Source: Oribacterium sp. WCC10 (lineage in GTDB: Bacteria; Bacillota; Clostridia; Lachnospirales; Lachnospiraceae). From it: a stretch of 64,000 nucleotides of DNA. Under the pieces are notes generated by a model, which was not told the origin of the DNA, made no database searches, and saw only the letters and a program-made list of their open reading frames with translations. The position numbers were made by a program, and so were the translations under genes. The stretch is from NCBI RefSeq assembly GCF_900113415.1, contig NZ_FOPH01000005.1, forward strand, positions 62,001 to 126,000. Direction: 5' to 3'. This document shows positions 8,699-17,814 of this stretch, piece after piece. Every line of letters starts with the position of its first letter. Within the stretch, counting starts at the first letter, position 1.

Positions 8699-9472
8699 AT
8701 GAAGGAGTATTTTGACTTAAAAGGTCAGGTAGCAATTGTTACAGGATGTTCTACAGGTCTTGGTGTTCAGATGGCCAAAGCACTTGCAAATCAGGGTGCA
8801 TCCATTGTCCCTGTAGCCCGTCGCCAGGATAAGATCGAGGAAGTTGCCCAGGAACTCACCAAAGAATTCGGCGTTGAGACATTACCTATACGTTGTGATA
8901 TTACAAGCACAGAGATGGTTGAAGAGCTTATAGACAAGGTTCTTGAGAAGTTCGGAAAGATAGATATTCTCATCAACAATGCAGGTACCGGCGCAGTTGC
9001 TCCGGCTGAAGATATCACTGACGATCAGTTCTATAACGAAATCAATATCGACCTTTTCGGTTCATTCAGAGTTGCCCGTGCAGTTGCCAAGAAAGCTATG
9101 ATTCCTGCAGGATACGGTCGTATCATCAACATAGCTTCCATGTACGGTCTTGTCGGAAACAAGATTGCTCCTGCAAGTCCATATCACGCAGCAAAGGGCG
9201 GTGTTGTAAACCTTACAAGAGCACTTGCTGCTGAATGGGGCAAGAACGGTATCACTGTAAATGCTATCTGTCCCGGTTATTTCTGGACTCCGCTCACAAA
9301 GGAAACTCTTGATTCAGAGTGGTTCAAAGAGTATGCAAAGGGCGCCATCCCTATGGAGCGTTACGGCAAGGAAGGCGAGCTTGATACTACTGCCATCTTC
9401 CTTTCATCAAAGGCATCAGCTTATGTAAATGGTGTTATGATTCCGGTTGACGGCGGATACACAGCTATTTAA
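8699..9472 (+). CDS. SDR-family oxidoreductase, KduD/gluconate 5-dehydrogenase-like
   Basis: 257 aa classical short-chain dehydrogenase. The NAD(P) motif is TGCSTGLG (residues 15-22), NNAG follows, and the catalytic residues are S147, Y162 and K166 (YHAAK). The 8597 start would add 34 residues before the usual N-terminus; ATG 8699 with AGAGG before it is preferred. Closest family feel is 2-deoxy-D-gluconate 3-dehydrogenase (KduD) or gluconate 5-dehydrogenase. Together with the uronate genes and the shared GTATAC motif this suggests reduction or oxidation of a keto-uronate intermediate. The exact substrate cannot be decided from sequence. Confidence 0.85.
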   Translation: MKEYFDLKGQVAIVTGCSTGLGVQMAKALANQGASIVPVARRQDKIEEVAQELTKEFGVETLPIRCDITSTEMVEELIDKVLEKFGKIDILINNAGTGAVAPAEDITDDQFYNEINIDLFGSFRVARAVAKKAMIPAGYGRIINIASMYGLVGNKIAPASPYHAAKGGVVNLTRALAAEWGKNGITVNAICPGYFWTPLTKETLDSEWFKEYAKGAIPMERYGKEGELDTTAIFLSSKASAYVNGVMIPVDGGYTAI

Positions 9473-9493
9473 GAGAATTTTTCATTATTCAAA

Positions 9494-9527
9494 GGCGGTT
9501 CTTCTCGACGAGATGAACCGTCTTTTT
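9494..9527 (+). terminator. Terminator after the SDR gene
   Basis: Stem GGCGGTTC/GAACCGTC followed by TTTTT. Confidence 0.8.
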
Positions 9528-9638
9528 AGTTCGAGAAAAGCTTTAATTGCGTTCCCTTAGTATTTTACATAAAACCCTTTCAGATCCGGATATGGTGACA
9601 CATAAGTCCGGACCAGCATATAATTTTGTGTATTTTCA

Positions 9639-9666
9639 TTGTCTTAAATTATTCAAATAGTATAAT
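9639..9666 (+). promoter_or_regulatory. Probable promoter of the diguanylate cyclase at 9721
   Basis: TTGTCT (9639-9644), 16-nt spacer, TATAAT (9661-9666), 55 nt before the start codon. Confidence 0.5.
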
Positions 9667-9720
9667 AAAGTTGATAAATAATGGCATGATTGTTAACTAA
9701 TTATGGAGATTTGATCAGAA

Positions 9721-11397
9721 ATGAATAAACCGCGAGGACCATACATTTCTATACAGACAAAGTTTGCTGTTCTGATTCTGGCATGCACTTTGTTCACAAC
9801 AACGATCATTGGAAGCGTTGGATTAAATGCTTCTGTCAAGCTTGTTGACTCTTCTTCCGTAAAAATCCTGAATCTTACAGCTTCGGATTCTGCCAATTAT
9901 CTCAATAACAAGATGCACAACATGGAGCAGTTTGTCCAAAGAAATTCAAGATATGCGGCAGCACGGATAGACCAGTGGCAAAGCCTGAAAAAGCCTCTAT
10001 ACAGAAGAAAGTACCTTTCCGATATGGAGGTTGCTTTGGCCTACATGACCAGCTATGATGACAGTATTTTTTCATATTATTTTCAGCTTGATCCTGATAT
10101 TTCTTCCGGTGTTTCCGGCTTCAGCTATTTCCGTACGGCCAATGAAGACGATTTTATCAAATATCATACTGTCGACTTTACCAATTACGACGAAGAATCT
10201 CCGGAAGTCAGTTGGTTCTATCAGGCAAAGTATGCAGGAACCGACCTTTGGATCAGGCCCCACTATGATGAGAACTACGATAATTTCATGATTTCCTACG
10301 TTAAACCGGTATACAAAGACGGTGTGTTCATAGGTGTTATGGGAATGGATCTTAATTTCACAAGCATCATTGACTATCTTGACAGTATTGAACCTTATAC
10401 CGGAAGTGTAGCCGGTCTTGTCGATACAAAAGGGCATGTAGTTCATCACAGATATCTCAAAACAGGAATGAATCTCGGTTCTGTCTCTCCTGAAACCACC
10501 AGGATCACCCAGCGTATCAGGACTGAGAATAAGAGTGAAGAGCCGGTTGATTTTCAGTATACCGGAACATCATACAAGGTTATCTGGAGAACTCTTGAAA
10601 ACAATATGAAGCTGGTGATAACCGCTCCCTCAGATTCCATTAATGCCGAAAAAAGCGCTTTTATAACAAGAATGATATCCGCATCGATCATGATAACACT
10701 TGCCTTCTTTCTTCTAACCATGGTCATGGTGCAGCATATCATCAATCCAATAAAGAAGCTCAGGGCTTTCGCCTCCGGAATCTCAGAGGGCAAGCTTGAT
10801 CTTCAGATGACACCGGAGTCCAACGATGAGATAGGTGATCTCACCGCAAGTGTTTCAAAGAATGCGAAGGAACTTAAGCAATATATCGAACAGGTCAAGG
10901 TTCTTGCCTACAGAGATGCTCTTACAGGAGCAAAGAGCAAAATCGCCTATCAGGAGTATGTGAATAATGCTTCCATAATGATGAAAAGTCGCACAAAGCC
11001 TTTCTCCATCATTGTTTTCGATATCAACAATCTCAAGAAGGTTAATGATCTTTACGGGCACACTTTGGGTGACCGGTATATCATTAACTGCTGTTACTGT
11101 TTCAGGAAGAATTTTATTCACAGTCCGTTTTTCAGAATCGGCGGCGATGAGTTTGTGGTTTTTCTGTACGATACCAATGATTATGATGAGCGTTACGCTA
11201 TTTTGGAAAATATAGAGCAGGAGATGTTTGCAAAGGATGATCCTGATAATCCGATTGAGAACAGAATCTCTGCGGCTTATGGTATCGCGGATTTTGATCC
11301 GGAGACTTCGCCGATGAATATGACTTTTGATGAGCTGTTCGATATCGCGGATGAAAGGATGTACGAAAAGAAGCGTGCGATGAAGGGCGAACTGTAA
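9721..11397 (+). CDS. Membrane diguanylate cyclase with Cache sensor and HAMP
   Basis: 558 aa. A transmembrane segment (~14-35), a long extracytoplasmic Cache-type sensor (~40-305), a second transmembrane segment (~312-336), HAMP (~337-390) and a GGDEF domain (~405-555). The active-site loop is intact GGDEF at 474-478, and the metal motif FDINNLKKVND is present. No RxxD inhibitory I-site is seen ahead of GGDEF, which suggests weak product inhibition. The start has GGAG ~12 nt upstream. It is monocistronic, with its own promoter and a large hairpin with a T-run downstream. The ligand is unknown. Confidence 0.9.
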   Translation: MNKPRGPYISIQTKFAVLILACTLFTTTIIGSVGLNASVKLVDSSSVKILNLTASDSANYLNNKMHNMEQFVQRNSRYAAARIDQWQSLKKPLYRRKYLSDMEVALAYMTSYDDSIFSYYFQLDPDISSGVSGFSYFRTANEDDFIKYHTVDFTNYDEESPEVSWFYQAKYAGTDLWIRPHYDENYDNFMISYVKPVYKDGVFIGVMGMDLNFTSIIDYLDSIEPYTGSVAGLVDTKGHVVHHRYLKTGMNLGSVSPETTRITQRIRTENKSEEPVDFQYTGTSYKVIWRTLENNMKLVITAPSDSINAEKSAFITRMISASIMITLAFFLLTMVMVQHIINPIKKLRAFASGISEGKLDLQMTPESNDEIGDLTASVSKNAKELKQYIEQVKVLAYRDALTGAKSKIAYQEYVNNASIMMKSRTKPFSIIVFDINNLKKVNDLYGHTLGDRYIINCCYCFRKNFIHSPFFRIGGDEFVVFLYDTNDYDERYAILENIEQEMFAKDDPDNPIENRISAAYGIADFDPETSPMNMTFDELFDIADERMYEKKRAMKGEL

Positions 11398-11434
11398 ACC
11401 TTGTTCAAGTTTATTTTGAAATGGTACGAAAAAT

Positions 11435-11583
11435 GCAAGTGGCGCGCACCGGCCCACTCGATTGAAAGAACAAACTTTCTTCCATAGTTCGTACTGTTCG
11501 CACTAAAGTGCGTACTGTACGAACATGTCAGTCAGTCTGTTCTTTCAACTCGCAAGCCTTGGCGCACATCCCCTTGCTTTTTT
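11435..11583 (+). terminator. Very long multi-stem hairpin ending in a T-run
   Basis: Nested stems are GCAAG/CTTGC (outer), GGCGC/GCGC, TTGAAAGAACA/TGTTCTTTCAA, and an inner GTTCGTACTGT..GTACGAAC arm around GTGCG, separated by asymmetric internal loops. TTTTTT follows at 11578-11583. It ends the cyclase gene and can serve as terminator, but at ~145 nt it is far longer than needed. Confidence 0.55.
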
Positions 11584-11644
11584 CTCACATATATTCCGAT
11601 GATGCATAACACGCACACCTTCACCGGAGATGAAGAATAAAGTA

Positions 11645-11872
11645 GGATAACGCCGATGGCATCCTTTTATAAAACGTTAGCTGAGGACACGAAAAATCAT
11701 AATAGAACCCCTTAGATAAATTTAGTGAATTTTCCTTGACACCCTCGTCAATGCCGGAGTTTTCATCAGGAAAACCCGGCAATTGGCGAGGGCTTAATTT
11801 ATCTTAGGGGTTCTGTTATAGATTTTTCTTCCGCAAGCTTCCCGTTTTTTAAAGGATGCCTCTGGCGCTATC
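11645..11872 (+). ncRNA. ~225-nt multi-stem hairpin element, copy A
   Basis: Outer stem (GATA, CGCC, GGCATCCTTT pairing with AAAGGATGCC, GGCG, TATC), then a conserved asymmetric loop containing GCTGAGGAC..GAAAAAT opposite CCGCAAGC..CCCG, then a middle stem GAACCCCTTAGATAAATT/AATTTATCTTAGGGGTTC, a one-sided bulge TTTTCCTTGACA, an inner stem CCCTCG/CGAGGG and a terminal hairpin GTTTTC-ATCAG-GAAAAC. Copies B and C keep the same layout with different stem sequences. It lies between convergent genes. Whether it acts as RNA or as a DNA element is unknown; strand is given by alignment with copy C. Confidence 0.6.
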
Positions 11873-11927
11873 CTCACAAACAGTTCAACTGCTTAATTTC
11901 AATATTTATCAGAAAACAGAATTTCCT

Positions 11928-14900
11928 TTACGCTTTTGTGACAGTGATCACAATCTTGCCTGTGTAGGTTCCTGCCTTGATGTCTGTCTTCTTACCGTCT
12001 ACTGTCATCTCCAGCTTATATCCTGAAGGTGCTGTTATGGAAGCATTGTCCTCAATGGTGAGACTTCCAAGGTATGAATCGTGTGTCACTGTCCATACTG
12101 AGTCTCCCGAGAATGTTGCACTGATGCCGAAGTTTCCTTCTGCTCCATAATAGTTTCCGTTAAGGCTTGTGGTCTCGCCCTTTGAATTTGTGTAGCTGAG
12201 GCCATCAACATCCCAAAGACCGTTTGAACCGTCTGCGAATGAACCTGTAAAGTCAGAGTTCTTAAATGTTACTGTAAGTGATGATGAACGGCTGCCGCTC
12301 ATGCCTTCAACTACTCTTTCGATGTCACCTTCGTTCCAGATGATGCCTGATGCGTCAGAATCCTCGAAGGTGATTACAGGTGCCGAACCCGCTTCCGATG
12401 CTATAAGGTAGTTGTAATCATCGCCGTTTGTATTTTCAAACTTTGAATTTGTAAAAAGAAGGTTTTCACCTGCTGCCTCAAATTCCATCACAGAACTTAC
12501 AGTTCCGCCGTATGCGCTGCCCACAACAAGGTACGGAACATCTGAATAGTCTGTGGTTCCTGTATAAGCCCCGGCTGAGTAGTTATAATAGGTGTTATCA
12601 AGTACAGAGCTTCTTAACTTTGTATCCTCTGTGTATGTCTCACCTGCAATTTCGCTTAATGTCTCAAGAAGTTCCTTCTTTGCAGAATCCGATACATCGT
12701 AATTCTCACAAAGCTGTCCGATGGTCATGTCTGCATCACTCATCATATAGTGCATGAGTTCTGTGCTTCCGGATGCCTTCTCCCAGGCGTCTGCAGCGGC
12801 CCTGGCCTTTGCACCTGTGATGTAGTTTGACATGCTCTTTGCTGCGCGGACTGTAACATTATCAAAGATTGAAGTTGAATCGGTGTTGATACCTCCGCGG
12901 TTCTTGATACCCATGACACCTTCAAGTATCGTGTTCTTCATCTTATAGGTTCCGCCTGATGCGATAACCGCTGCGGCATCAGCCTTTGAAATGAAGCTTG
13001 AGTCCTCTGCTGTTATTACGCCGCCTCCGATAACATAAGCGCCGGCTGAACGATTACCGTAAACTGTTGCAGAGAAGTTCTTTACGTCTACAACACCGTT
13101 ACCGAAGTCATTGGCAAGAGCTGAGGCCTGGCCTACCGAATAGCTGCCGTCGATACCTGTTGTACCGGTAACATCCTCCAGGTAAGCGTATCCGCCGTAA
13201 ACAACGTCTGCCACGTGATTGTTCCAGCCTTCGAGAGTAAAGTCAGCATTATATACATAAACCGATGCTGTGTCTGACTTCGCATCACTTTCGCCGGTCT
13301 TTGTGCCGGAGCCGCCTGCGATGACACCGTTTGCTCCGTCTCCGTTGGCATAGAATGTGCTGGTTTCGCCGTCAGTGCTGCCTACTGTCACGATACCACC
13401 GTTTGTTGCATAAAGAAGTGCATTCATGCCCCACTCCATGGCGATCTCAACATTGTAGCTTGAGAGGCCTGTAAGGTAAGACATCTTCGCCCAGTTGGCA
13501 CTTGCTGTTGAAGTTCCGTTAATGTGTGAAACCGTAATGCTTGCGTAGTCGTCGGCCCAGACAAGAGAACGCTCTTCGTTAGCTTCTGCTCCGATGGCAT
13601 CGCCGTCCTTTGATGTATCTATGGTAAGGTCATCCTCTTTCACATCCTCGGACTCTCCGCTTGCCTTCACAACACTGTCTGCAAAGCTCAGATATATCGG
13701 ATTCAGAGTGTCTCTTGCAGTGAGACCGTCAAGATTCTCATTGTCACTCTTTATGACTGTGGAATCATATGAGTAGTTTACTGAGTATGGAGAGTAGTAG
13801 ATAATGTCTACGTCGCCGTCATTATCAGTATCCTCATAGCTCATGTAACGGTAATTTCCGGAGCCTGTTGCCGGAAATGCTCCGGTTATGGCATCCTTTT
13901 CAACCTCTTCACCGGTCTTTACATCGTATGCCTTGACATTCTTGTCAAGAGTCACCTTATCACCGTTAATATAGTAGCCTTCCTCGAACTTGAGCACTGA
14001 CTTAAGTTTACTGTAGGACTCATCTGACTCAATCTTCTCTTTCAGTTCCTTTGCGTCATCATTTGACAGATACCAGAGAGTCTTTGTAAGGTCTGCCGCC
14101 TTAACTTTGTCCTTGAAATCATCAAAGATCTCCACCTTCTCCTCTTCCGCAACATATGCGTCTCCGGAGAATGTTACAGTTGAGCCGGAAACATTAACAT
14201 CAGTTGCTTCACCGCTGGCACTTACTGCAATTGCAGTGATGTCGTCTGTGCCGATCGAGTAATTCTTGTCAGATGAAACATTAAGGTAGGTTCCACCGGC
14301 AATGGCTGCCGATTCTGAATTCTCAAGCTCCACAGTGATAAGCTCTGTACCGCTTGTGACTACGTCCTTGCCACCTGCACGAGTCTTCGTGGTGCTTTCA
14401 GGGAGATAAAGGACAGCATTACCGCTTGACTGGAAAGCCGCGTCATCAATGTTTACATCAGGGTTAGCAAATGAAATGATGGTTGCTGTGTTAAGGTCAT
14501 AGAATGCCCACTCGGAAACCGTTTCCACCGTATCCGGAACGTAAACCGCCATGATCTCACTGTGGTGGCCGAATGCCTGGGCCGAAATCTCTGTCACGGG
14601 CGCACCGCCGAGAACTGACGGGATGATGACAACGGCCGAATCCTTACCTGCATAGTAGGTGATGGTACTTGTCACCTTTTTGTTCTCACCCTCTCCCGTT
14701 GTGATGACATCAAAGGACCAGTCGCCCTCGGTTACGGAAACCTTTGTACTTGTCTCCTGTGCTCCCGGCATTCCTCCTGGGCCTCCAGGACCGCCCGGGC
14801 CTCCGCCAGGCATTCCGTCAGGGGCCTCCCCCGGTGCTCCATCAGGGGCATTTGAGTTTTCCTCCTGTATGCCCGTTCCGGCTTCAGAAGATGTATTATC

Positions 14901-15017
14901 TTCAGCGGAAGCTGTTGTCGCCTCAGGGATAGAAGTCACGCCGCAGGCAGTAAGACCGGAAGTGCTTAATGCCACAGCCATTACATATGGAAGTACCTTG
15001 ATATTTTTTCTCTTCAT
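11928..15017 (-). CDS. Large surface lipoprotein: LRR_5 segment and beta-helix-like C-terminal region
   Basis: 1029 aa. ATG 15017 follows AAAGGA and opens a lipoprotein signal with lipobox LTAC; a longer reading to 15077 runs into a repeat and is rejected. Then come an acidic, low-complexity region, a collagen-like Gly/Pro stretch (many GGP/GPG triplets, residues ~60-85), and one or two BspA-type leucine-rich LRR_5 units (AFGHH, VPDTVETVSEWAF). The rest is rich in Asn, Ser, Thr and Gly with short beta-strand repeats, as in right-handed beta-helix or DUF4353-like carbohydrate-binding proteins. It is probably an adhesin or a polysaccharide-binding protein on the outer membrane face. No catalytic motif was recognised. 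Confidence 0.7.
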   Translation of the reverse strand: MKRKNIKVLPYVMAVALSTSGLTACGVTSIPEATTASAEDNTSSEAGTGIQEENSNAPDGAPGEAPDGMPGGGPGGPGGPGGMPGAQETSTKVSVTEGDWSFDVITTGEGENKKVTSTITYYAGKDSAVVIIPSVLGGAPVTEISAQAFGHHSEIMAVYVPDTVETVSEWAFYDLNTATIISFANPDVNIDDAAFQSSGNAVLYLPESTTKTRAGGKDVVTSGTELITVELENSESAAIAGGTYLNVSSDKNYSIGTDDITAIAVSASGEATDVNVSGSTVTFSGDAYVAEEEKVEIFDDFKDKVKAADLTKTLWYLSNDDAKELKEKIESDESYSKLKSVLKFEEGYYINGDKVTLDKNVKAYDVKTGEEVEKDAITGAFPATGSGNYRYMSYEDTDNDGDVDIIYYSPYSVNYSYDSTVIKSDNENLDGLTARDTLNPIYLSFADSVVKASGESEDVKEDDLTIDTSKDGDAIGAEANEERSLVWADDYASITVSHINGTSTASANWAKMSYLTGLSSYNVEIAMEWGMNALLYATNGGIVTVGSTDGETSTFYANGDGANGVIAGGSGTKTGESDAKSDTASVYVYNADFTLEGWNNHVADVVYGGYAYLEDVTGTTGIDGSYSVGQASALANDFGNGVVDVKNFSATVYGNRSAGAYVIGGGVITAEDSSFISKADAAAVIASGGTYKMKNTILEGVMGIKNRGGINTDSTSIFDNVTVRAAKSMSNYITGAKARAAADAWEKASGSTELMHYMMSDADMTIGQLCENYDVSDSAKKELLETLSEIAGETYTEDTKLRSSVLDNTYYNYSAGAYTGTTDYSDVPYLVVGSAYGGTVSSVMEFEAAGENLLFTNSKFENTNGDDYNYLIASEAGSAPVITFEDSDASGIIWNEGDIERVVEGMSGSRSSSLTVTFKNSDFTGSFADGSNGLWDVDGLSYTNSKGETTSLNGNYYGAEGNFGISATFSGDSVWTVTHDSYLGSLTIEDNASITAPSGYKLEMTVDGKKTDIKAGTYTGKIVITVTKA

Positions 15018-15050
15018 ATATGATGTCCTTTCCGAACGCTTTAAAATCAT

Positions 15051-15118
15051 GTGGGTGTCAAAAGCAGTTGCACTCACTGATCATACCTCAGTGCACAGAT
15101 TAGTGTGAAATGAGCTGC
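15051..15118. repeat. GTGAGTG hairpin repeat, copy 3 (diverged)
   Basis: GTGGGTGTCAAAAGC..GCACTCACTGAT, then GTGCACAG..TAGTGTG, immediately upstream of the lipoprotein start. Stem pairs are kept though the second half has diverged. Confidence 0.55.
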
Positions 15119-15210
15119 ACCGATTAATGTTTTGCAACAAGTTCTCACGTAATCTAACAATTCAATCTGAAAGGAAACTGAAAAAACAATTAAAATAATG
15201 AACACATGAC

Positions 15211-15256
15211 GTGAATGTCAAAAGCATTTGCCACTCACCGATTAGCGCCGGTGCAC
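15211..15256. repeat. GTGAGTG hairpin repeat, copy 4 (short)
   Basis: GTGAATGTCAAAAGCATTTG, CCACTCACCGATTAGCGCCG and GTGCACAC match copies 1 and 2 closely and then stop. Confidence 0.6.
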
Positions 15257-15442
15257 ACAAAGTATCATATTCCCAGCCAATAACTTCATGTTATAGCCAG
15301 AAGTGCAAAACGCATACAGGCATATCATAAATTTATATCATAACTTATTTTATATGGATTACTTGACGCTTTAAAGTGTTAATGTTACGATAATCGGGCA
15401 ATCAAATATACGTAGAAGTTATTAGAAAAGTGGTTTCTATTA

Positions 15443-15626
15443 CCGTAGGTTTCATACGGAACCTGCAAAACAGCAAACCTGCCGAAGGAGTAAAACTCTC
15501 AGGAGTCTGTAAAGACGGAGACTAATAACGGAGTGAACTCTGGAGAAACTCTTTAAAGAGTGCCGAAGGTGCAAAGGCACAGGACTTGTTCCTGCCCCAA
15601 TCTCTCAGGCAAAAGGACAGAGATAT
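15443..15626 (+). promoter_or_regulatory. Tandem glycine riboswitch
   Basis: Two aptamers in a row: the first contains CTGCCGAAGGAGTAAAACTC and AAGACGGAGAC, the second GTGCCGAAGGTGCAAAGGC and AAAAGGACAGAG. The linker between them is short (~5-7 nt). These are the diagnostic glycine-binding cores. The next gene downstream on the same strand is an AGCS alanine/glycine:cation symporter, a known partner of this class. About 410 nt separate the second aptamer from the start codon and no clear terminator or ribosome-site sequestering hairpin was identified by eye. Confidence 0.93.
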
Positions 15627-15676
15627 TCAATGATGTAAAAACTGATCGTATTTGAATTTTATGATACAGCATATCA

Positions 15677-15730
15677 AGCGCGATAGTACACATAGCGCAG
15701 ATTAGTGAGTGACCTGACTGTTGACACTCT
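15677..15730. repeat. GTGAGTG hairpin repeat, inverted copy inside the riboswitch leader
   Basis: Read on the minus strand it gives GAGTGTCAACAG..CACTCACTAATCTGCGC, matching the family consensus. It lies between the glycine aptamers and the symporter start, so it would be part of that transcript. Confidence 0.55.
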
Positions 15731-16038
15731 TATCATTTTATTCTTAATCGACATAGCATTTCGCTCATTATCATTACACCATGATCAATCCCCATAACAC
15801 TTGTTTTGTGAGGATTCAGTTTCAGGAAAAGCTTTTACAGATCCTTGAGACCATGTTTTCCTGACAGGAGCTGCCGTCATTTTACATCTCAGAAGTGGCA
15901 GGTTTATAGTTCAGAACCGGTCATACATATCACCCGCTTATGCGGTATCTCAACACTTTCTCATTTTTCTGTTTATTCCGTATTTTATCATTACTCCTTA
16001 TATTCTTTTAGCTTCATCATTTTAAAGGGGAGTATGTA

Positions 16039-17436
16039 ATGATGGACGCACTTAACAACATCGTATCGATTCTGGATGACAAAGTATGGTTTATCCTTCT
16101 TTTTCTGCTTGTAGGAAGCGGAGTTTATTTTTCCATCCGTACTAATTTCGTTCAGATTCGCAGATTTCCGCATGCGTGGAACAGAGTATTCGGAAATTTT
16201 TCCATGAAGGGTGAAGCTTCCGGAAATGACGGAATGAGTTCTTTCCAGGCACTTGCTACAGCAATCGCCGCTCAGGTAGGTACCGGTAATATCGCAGGTT
16301 GCGCAACAGCACTTGTTGGCGGTGGTCCGGGCGCAATCTTCTGGATGTGGGTTGCAGCATTCTTCGGCATGGCTACAATTTACGGCGAGGCTGTTCTTGC
16401 TCAGAAAACCAAAACCAAGGACGAGCACGGTGAAGTTATCGGCGGTCCGGTCTACTACATTACCAAAGCATTCACAGGCGGGTTCGGAAAGTTCCTTGCA
16501 GGATTCTTTGCCGTTATGATCATTCTTTCACTCGGCATCATGGGAAACATGGTTCAGTCAAACTCCATCAGTGATGCATTTTTCAATGCTTTCGGCGCGC
16601 CAAAGTGGATCATCGGTGTGTTTGTGGCTATCGTTTCTGCATTTATCTTCGTTGGCGGAATCGGTCGTATCGCTTCTTTCACTGAGAAGGTTGTTCCATT
16701 CATGGCAGGTCTTTACATTATTGCAGCAATCGTGATCATTGCCATCAATCATGCCAATATCATCCCCGCTGTGGTTTCTATCTTCACCGGAGCATTTACT
16801 CCACAGGCTGTTGCAGGTGCAGGCACAGGTATCACAGTACGTCAGGCACTCCGTCTCGGTGTTGCCCGTGGTCTTTTCTCCAACGAAGCAGGTATGGGTT
16901 CAACTCCTCACGCACATGCTCTCGCCAAAGTAAAGAATCCTCAGGAGCAGGGTGAGGTCGCTATGGTAGGTGTATTCGTAGATACTTTCATCGTACTTAC
17001 ACTTACAGCTCTTGTAATCCTCTCATCAGGCGTTCTCGGTTCATCAGTACCTTATGCAGGTGAGATCACCGGTACTCCAGTCGCACAGCTTGCATTCTCA
17101 ACAGGTTTCGGCGGTTTCGGACCTATGTTCGTAGCCATCTGTCTTCTGTTCTTTGCATTCTCAACCATCATTGGATGGTTCCTTTTTGCAAGACAGAATG
17201 TGACATATCTCTTCGGAAAGAAAGCTGTTATTCCTTTCGCTGTTGTTGATGTGGTTTTCATTTTCATCGGATCACTTTTAAAGGTTGAATTCGTTTGGAA
17301 CCTTCAGGATCTTTTCAACGGAGTCATGGTTATCCCTAACCTTCTCGCACTTATCGTTCTTTCAGGTGCGGTTGCGACACTGTCTCACGGAAAAGACGTG
17401 GATCTTGATTCAAAGGAAGAGCGTAAAAGCGCTTAA
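16039..17436 (+). CDS. AGCS-family alanine/glycine:cation symporter
   Basis: 465 aa, ~11 hydrophobic segments. Family signatures: GTGNIAGCATAL near residue 80, a Gly-rich GGPGAIFWMW, and ARGLFSNEAGMGSTPHAHA, the conserved AGCS stretch. It imports small neutral amino acids with Na+ or H+. AAAGGGGAG lies 7-8 nt before the ATG at 16039 (a second ATG at 16042 is equally possible). Its position behind a tandem glycine riboswitch indicates that glycine is the main regulated substrate. A strong terminator follows. Confidence 0.93.
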   Translation: MMDALNNIVSILDDKVWFILLFLLVGSGVYFSIRTNFVQIRRFPHAWNRVFGNFSMKGEASGNDGMSSFQALATAIAAQVGTGNIAGCATALVGGGPGAIFWMWVAAFFGMATIYGEAVLAQKTKTKDEHGEVIGGPVYYITKAFTGGFGKFLAGFFAVMIILSLGIMGNMVQSNSISDAFFNAFGAPKWIIGVFVAIVSAFIFVGGIGRIASFTEKVVPFMAGLYIIAAIVIIAINHANIIPAVVSIFTGAFTPQAVAGAGTGITVRQALRLGVARGLFSNEAGMGSTPHAHALAKVKNPQEQGEVAMVGVFVDTFIVLTLTALVILSSGVLGSSVPYAGEITGTPVAQLAFSTGFGGFGPMFVAICLLFFAFSTIIGWFLFARQNVTYLFGKKAVIPFAVVDVVFIFIGSLLKVEFVWNLQDLFNGVMVIPNLLALIVLSGAVATLSHGKDVDLDSKEERKSA

Positions 17437-17449
17437 TAAGAAATGATGA

Positions 17450-17488
17450 AGAACCTGTGGGGCATCCCCTCGCAGGTTCTGTTTTTTT
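17450..17488 (+). terminator. Terminator after the AGCS symporter
   Basis: Stem AGAACCTG/CAGGTTCT with an inner GGGG/CCCC, followed by TTTTTTT. Confidence 0.9.
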
Positions 17489-17527
17489 ATGTTCAGATAT
17501 GAAATATGCTTTTTACTTTAATCATTG

Positions 17528-17751
17528 CAAAAGCCGGTGTCCATCCGTTAAAAAGCGGGGCGCTTGTGGCGGAAAAATTAAAAATTGAACCCTAAGAGGC
17601 AGTAGGCCCTCGCCAATATTTGAGTTTTCCCGATGAAAACTCAAACTTGTCGAGGGTGTCAAGGTAAATTACACCAACTGCCTCTAAGGGTTCGATTTAT
17701 ATTTTTCACGTCCTCAGCTTAACGCTTTTAAACAGACGGACACCGGCTTTG
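17528..17751 (-). ncRNA. ~225-nt multi-stem hairpin element, copy B
   Basis: Same layout as copies A and C but in the opposite orientation. Outer stem AAGCCGGTGTCC/GGACACCGGCTT, middle stem GAACCCTTAGAGGCAGT/ACTGCCTCTAAGGGTTC (one unpaired base), inner CCCTCG/CGAGGG, terminal GAGTTTTC-ATCGG-GAAAACTC. The internal loops GCTGAGGAC..GAAAAAT and CCTTGACACCCTCG match copy A almost exactly. It lies between convergent genes. Confidence 0.6.
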
Positions 17752-17814
17752 TTCTGCCTGTCCCAAACAAAAGAGTCATCTAAGTTACTACGATATGATT
17801 ATTTTCCATTAGAG

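Noticed and set aside
11680-11830. Possible hammerhead ribozyme (CTGAGGA..GAAA) in the large hairpin
   Set aside because: The core fits CUGANGA loosely in copies A and B, but copy C lacks it and stem II and the cleavage-site geometry are absent.
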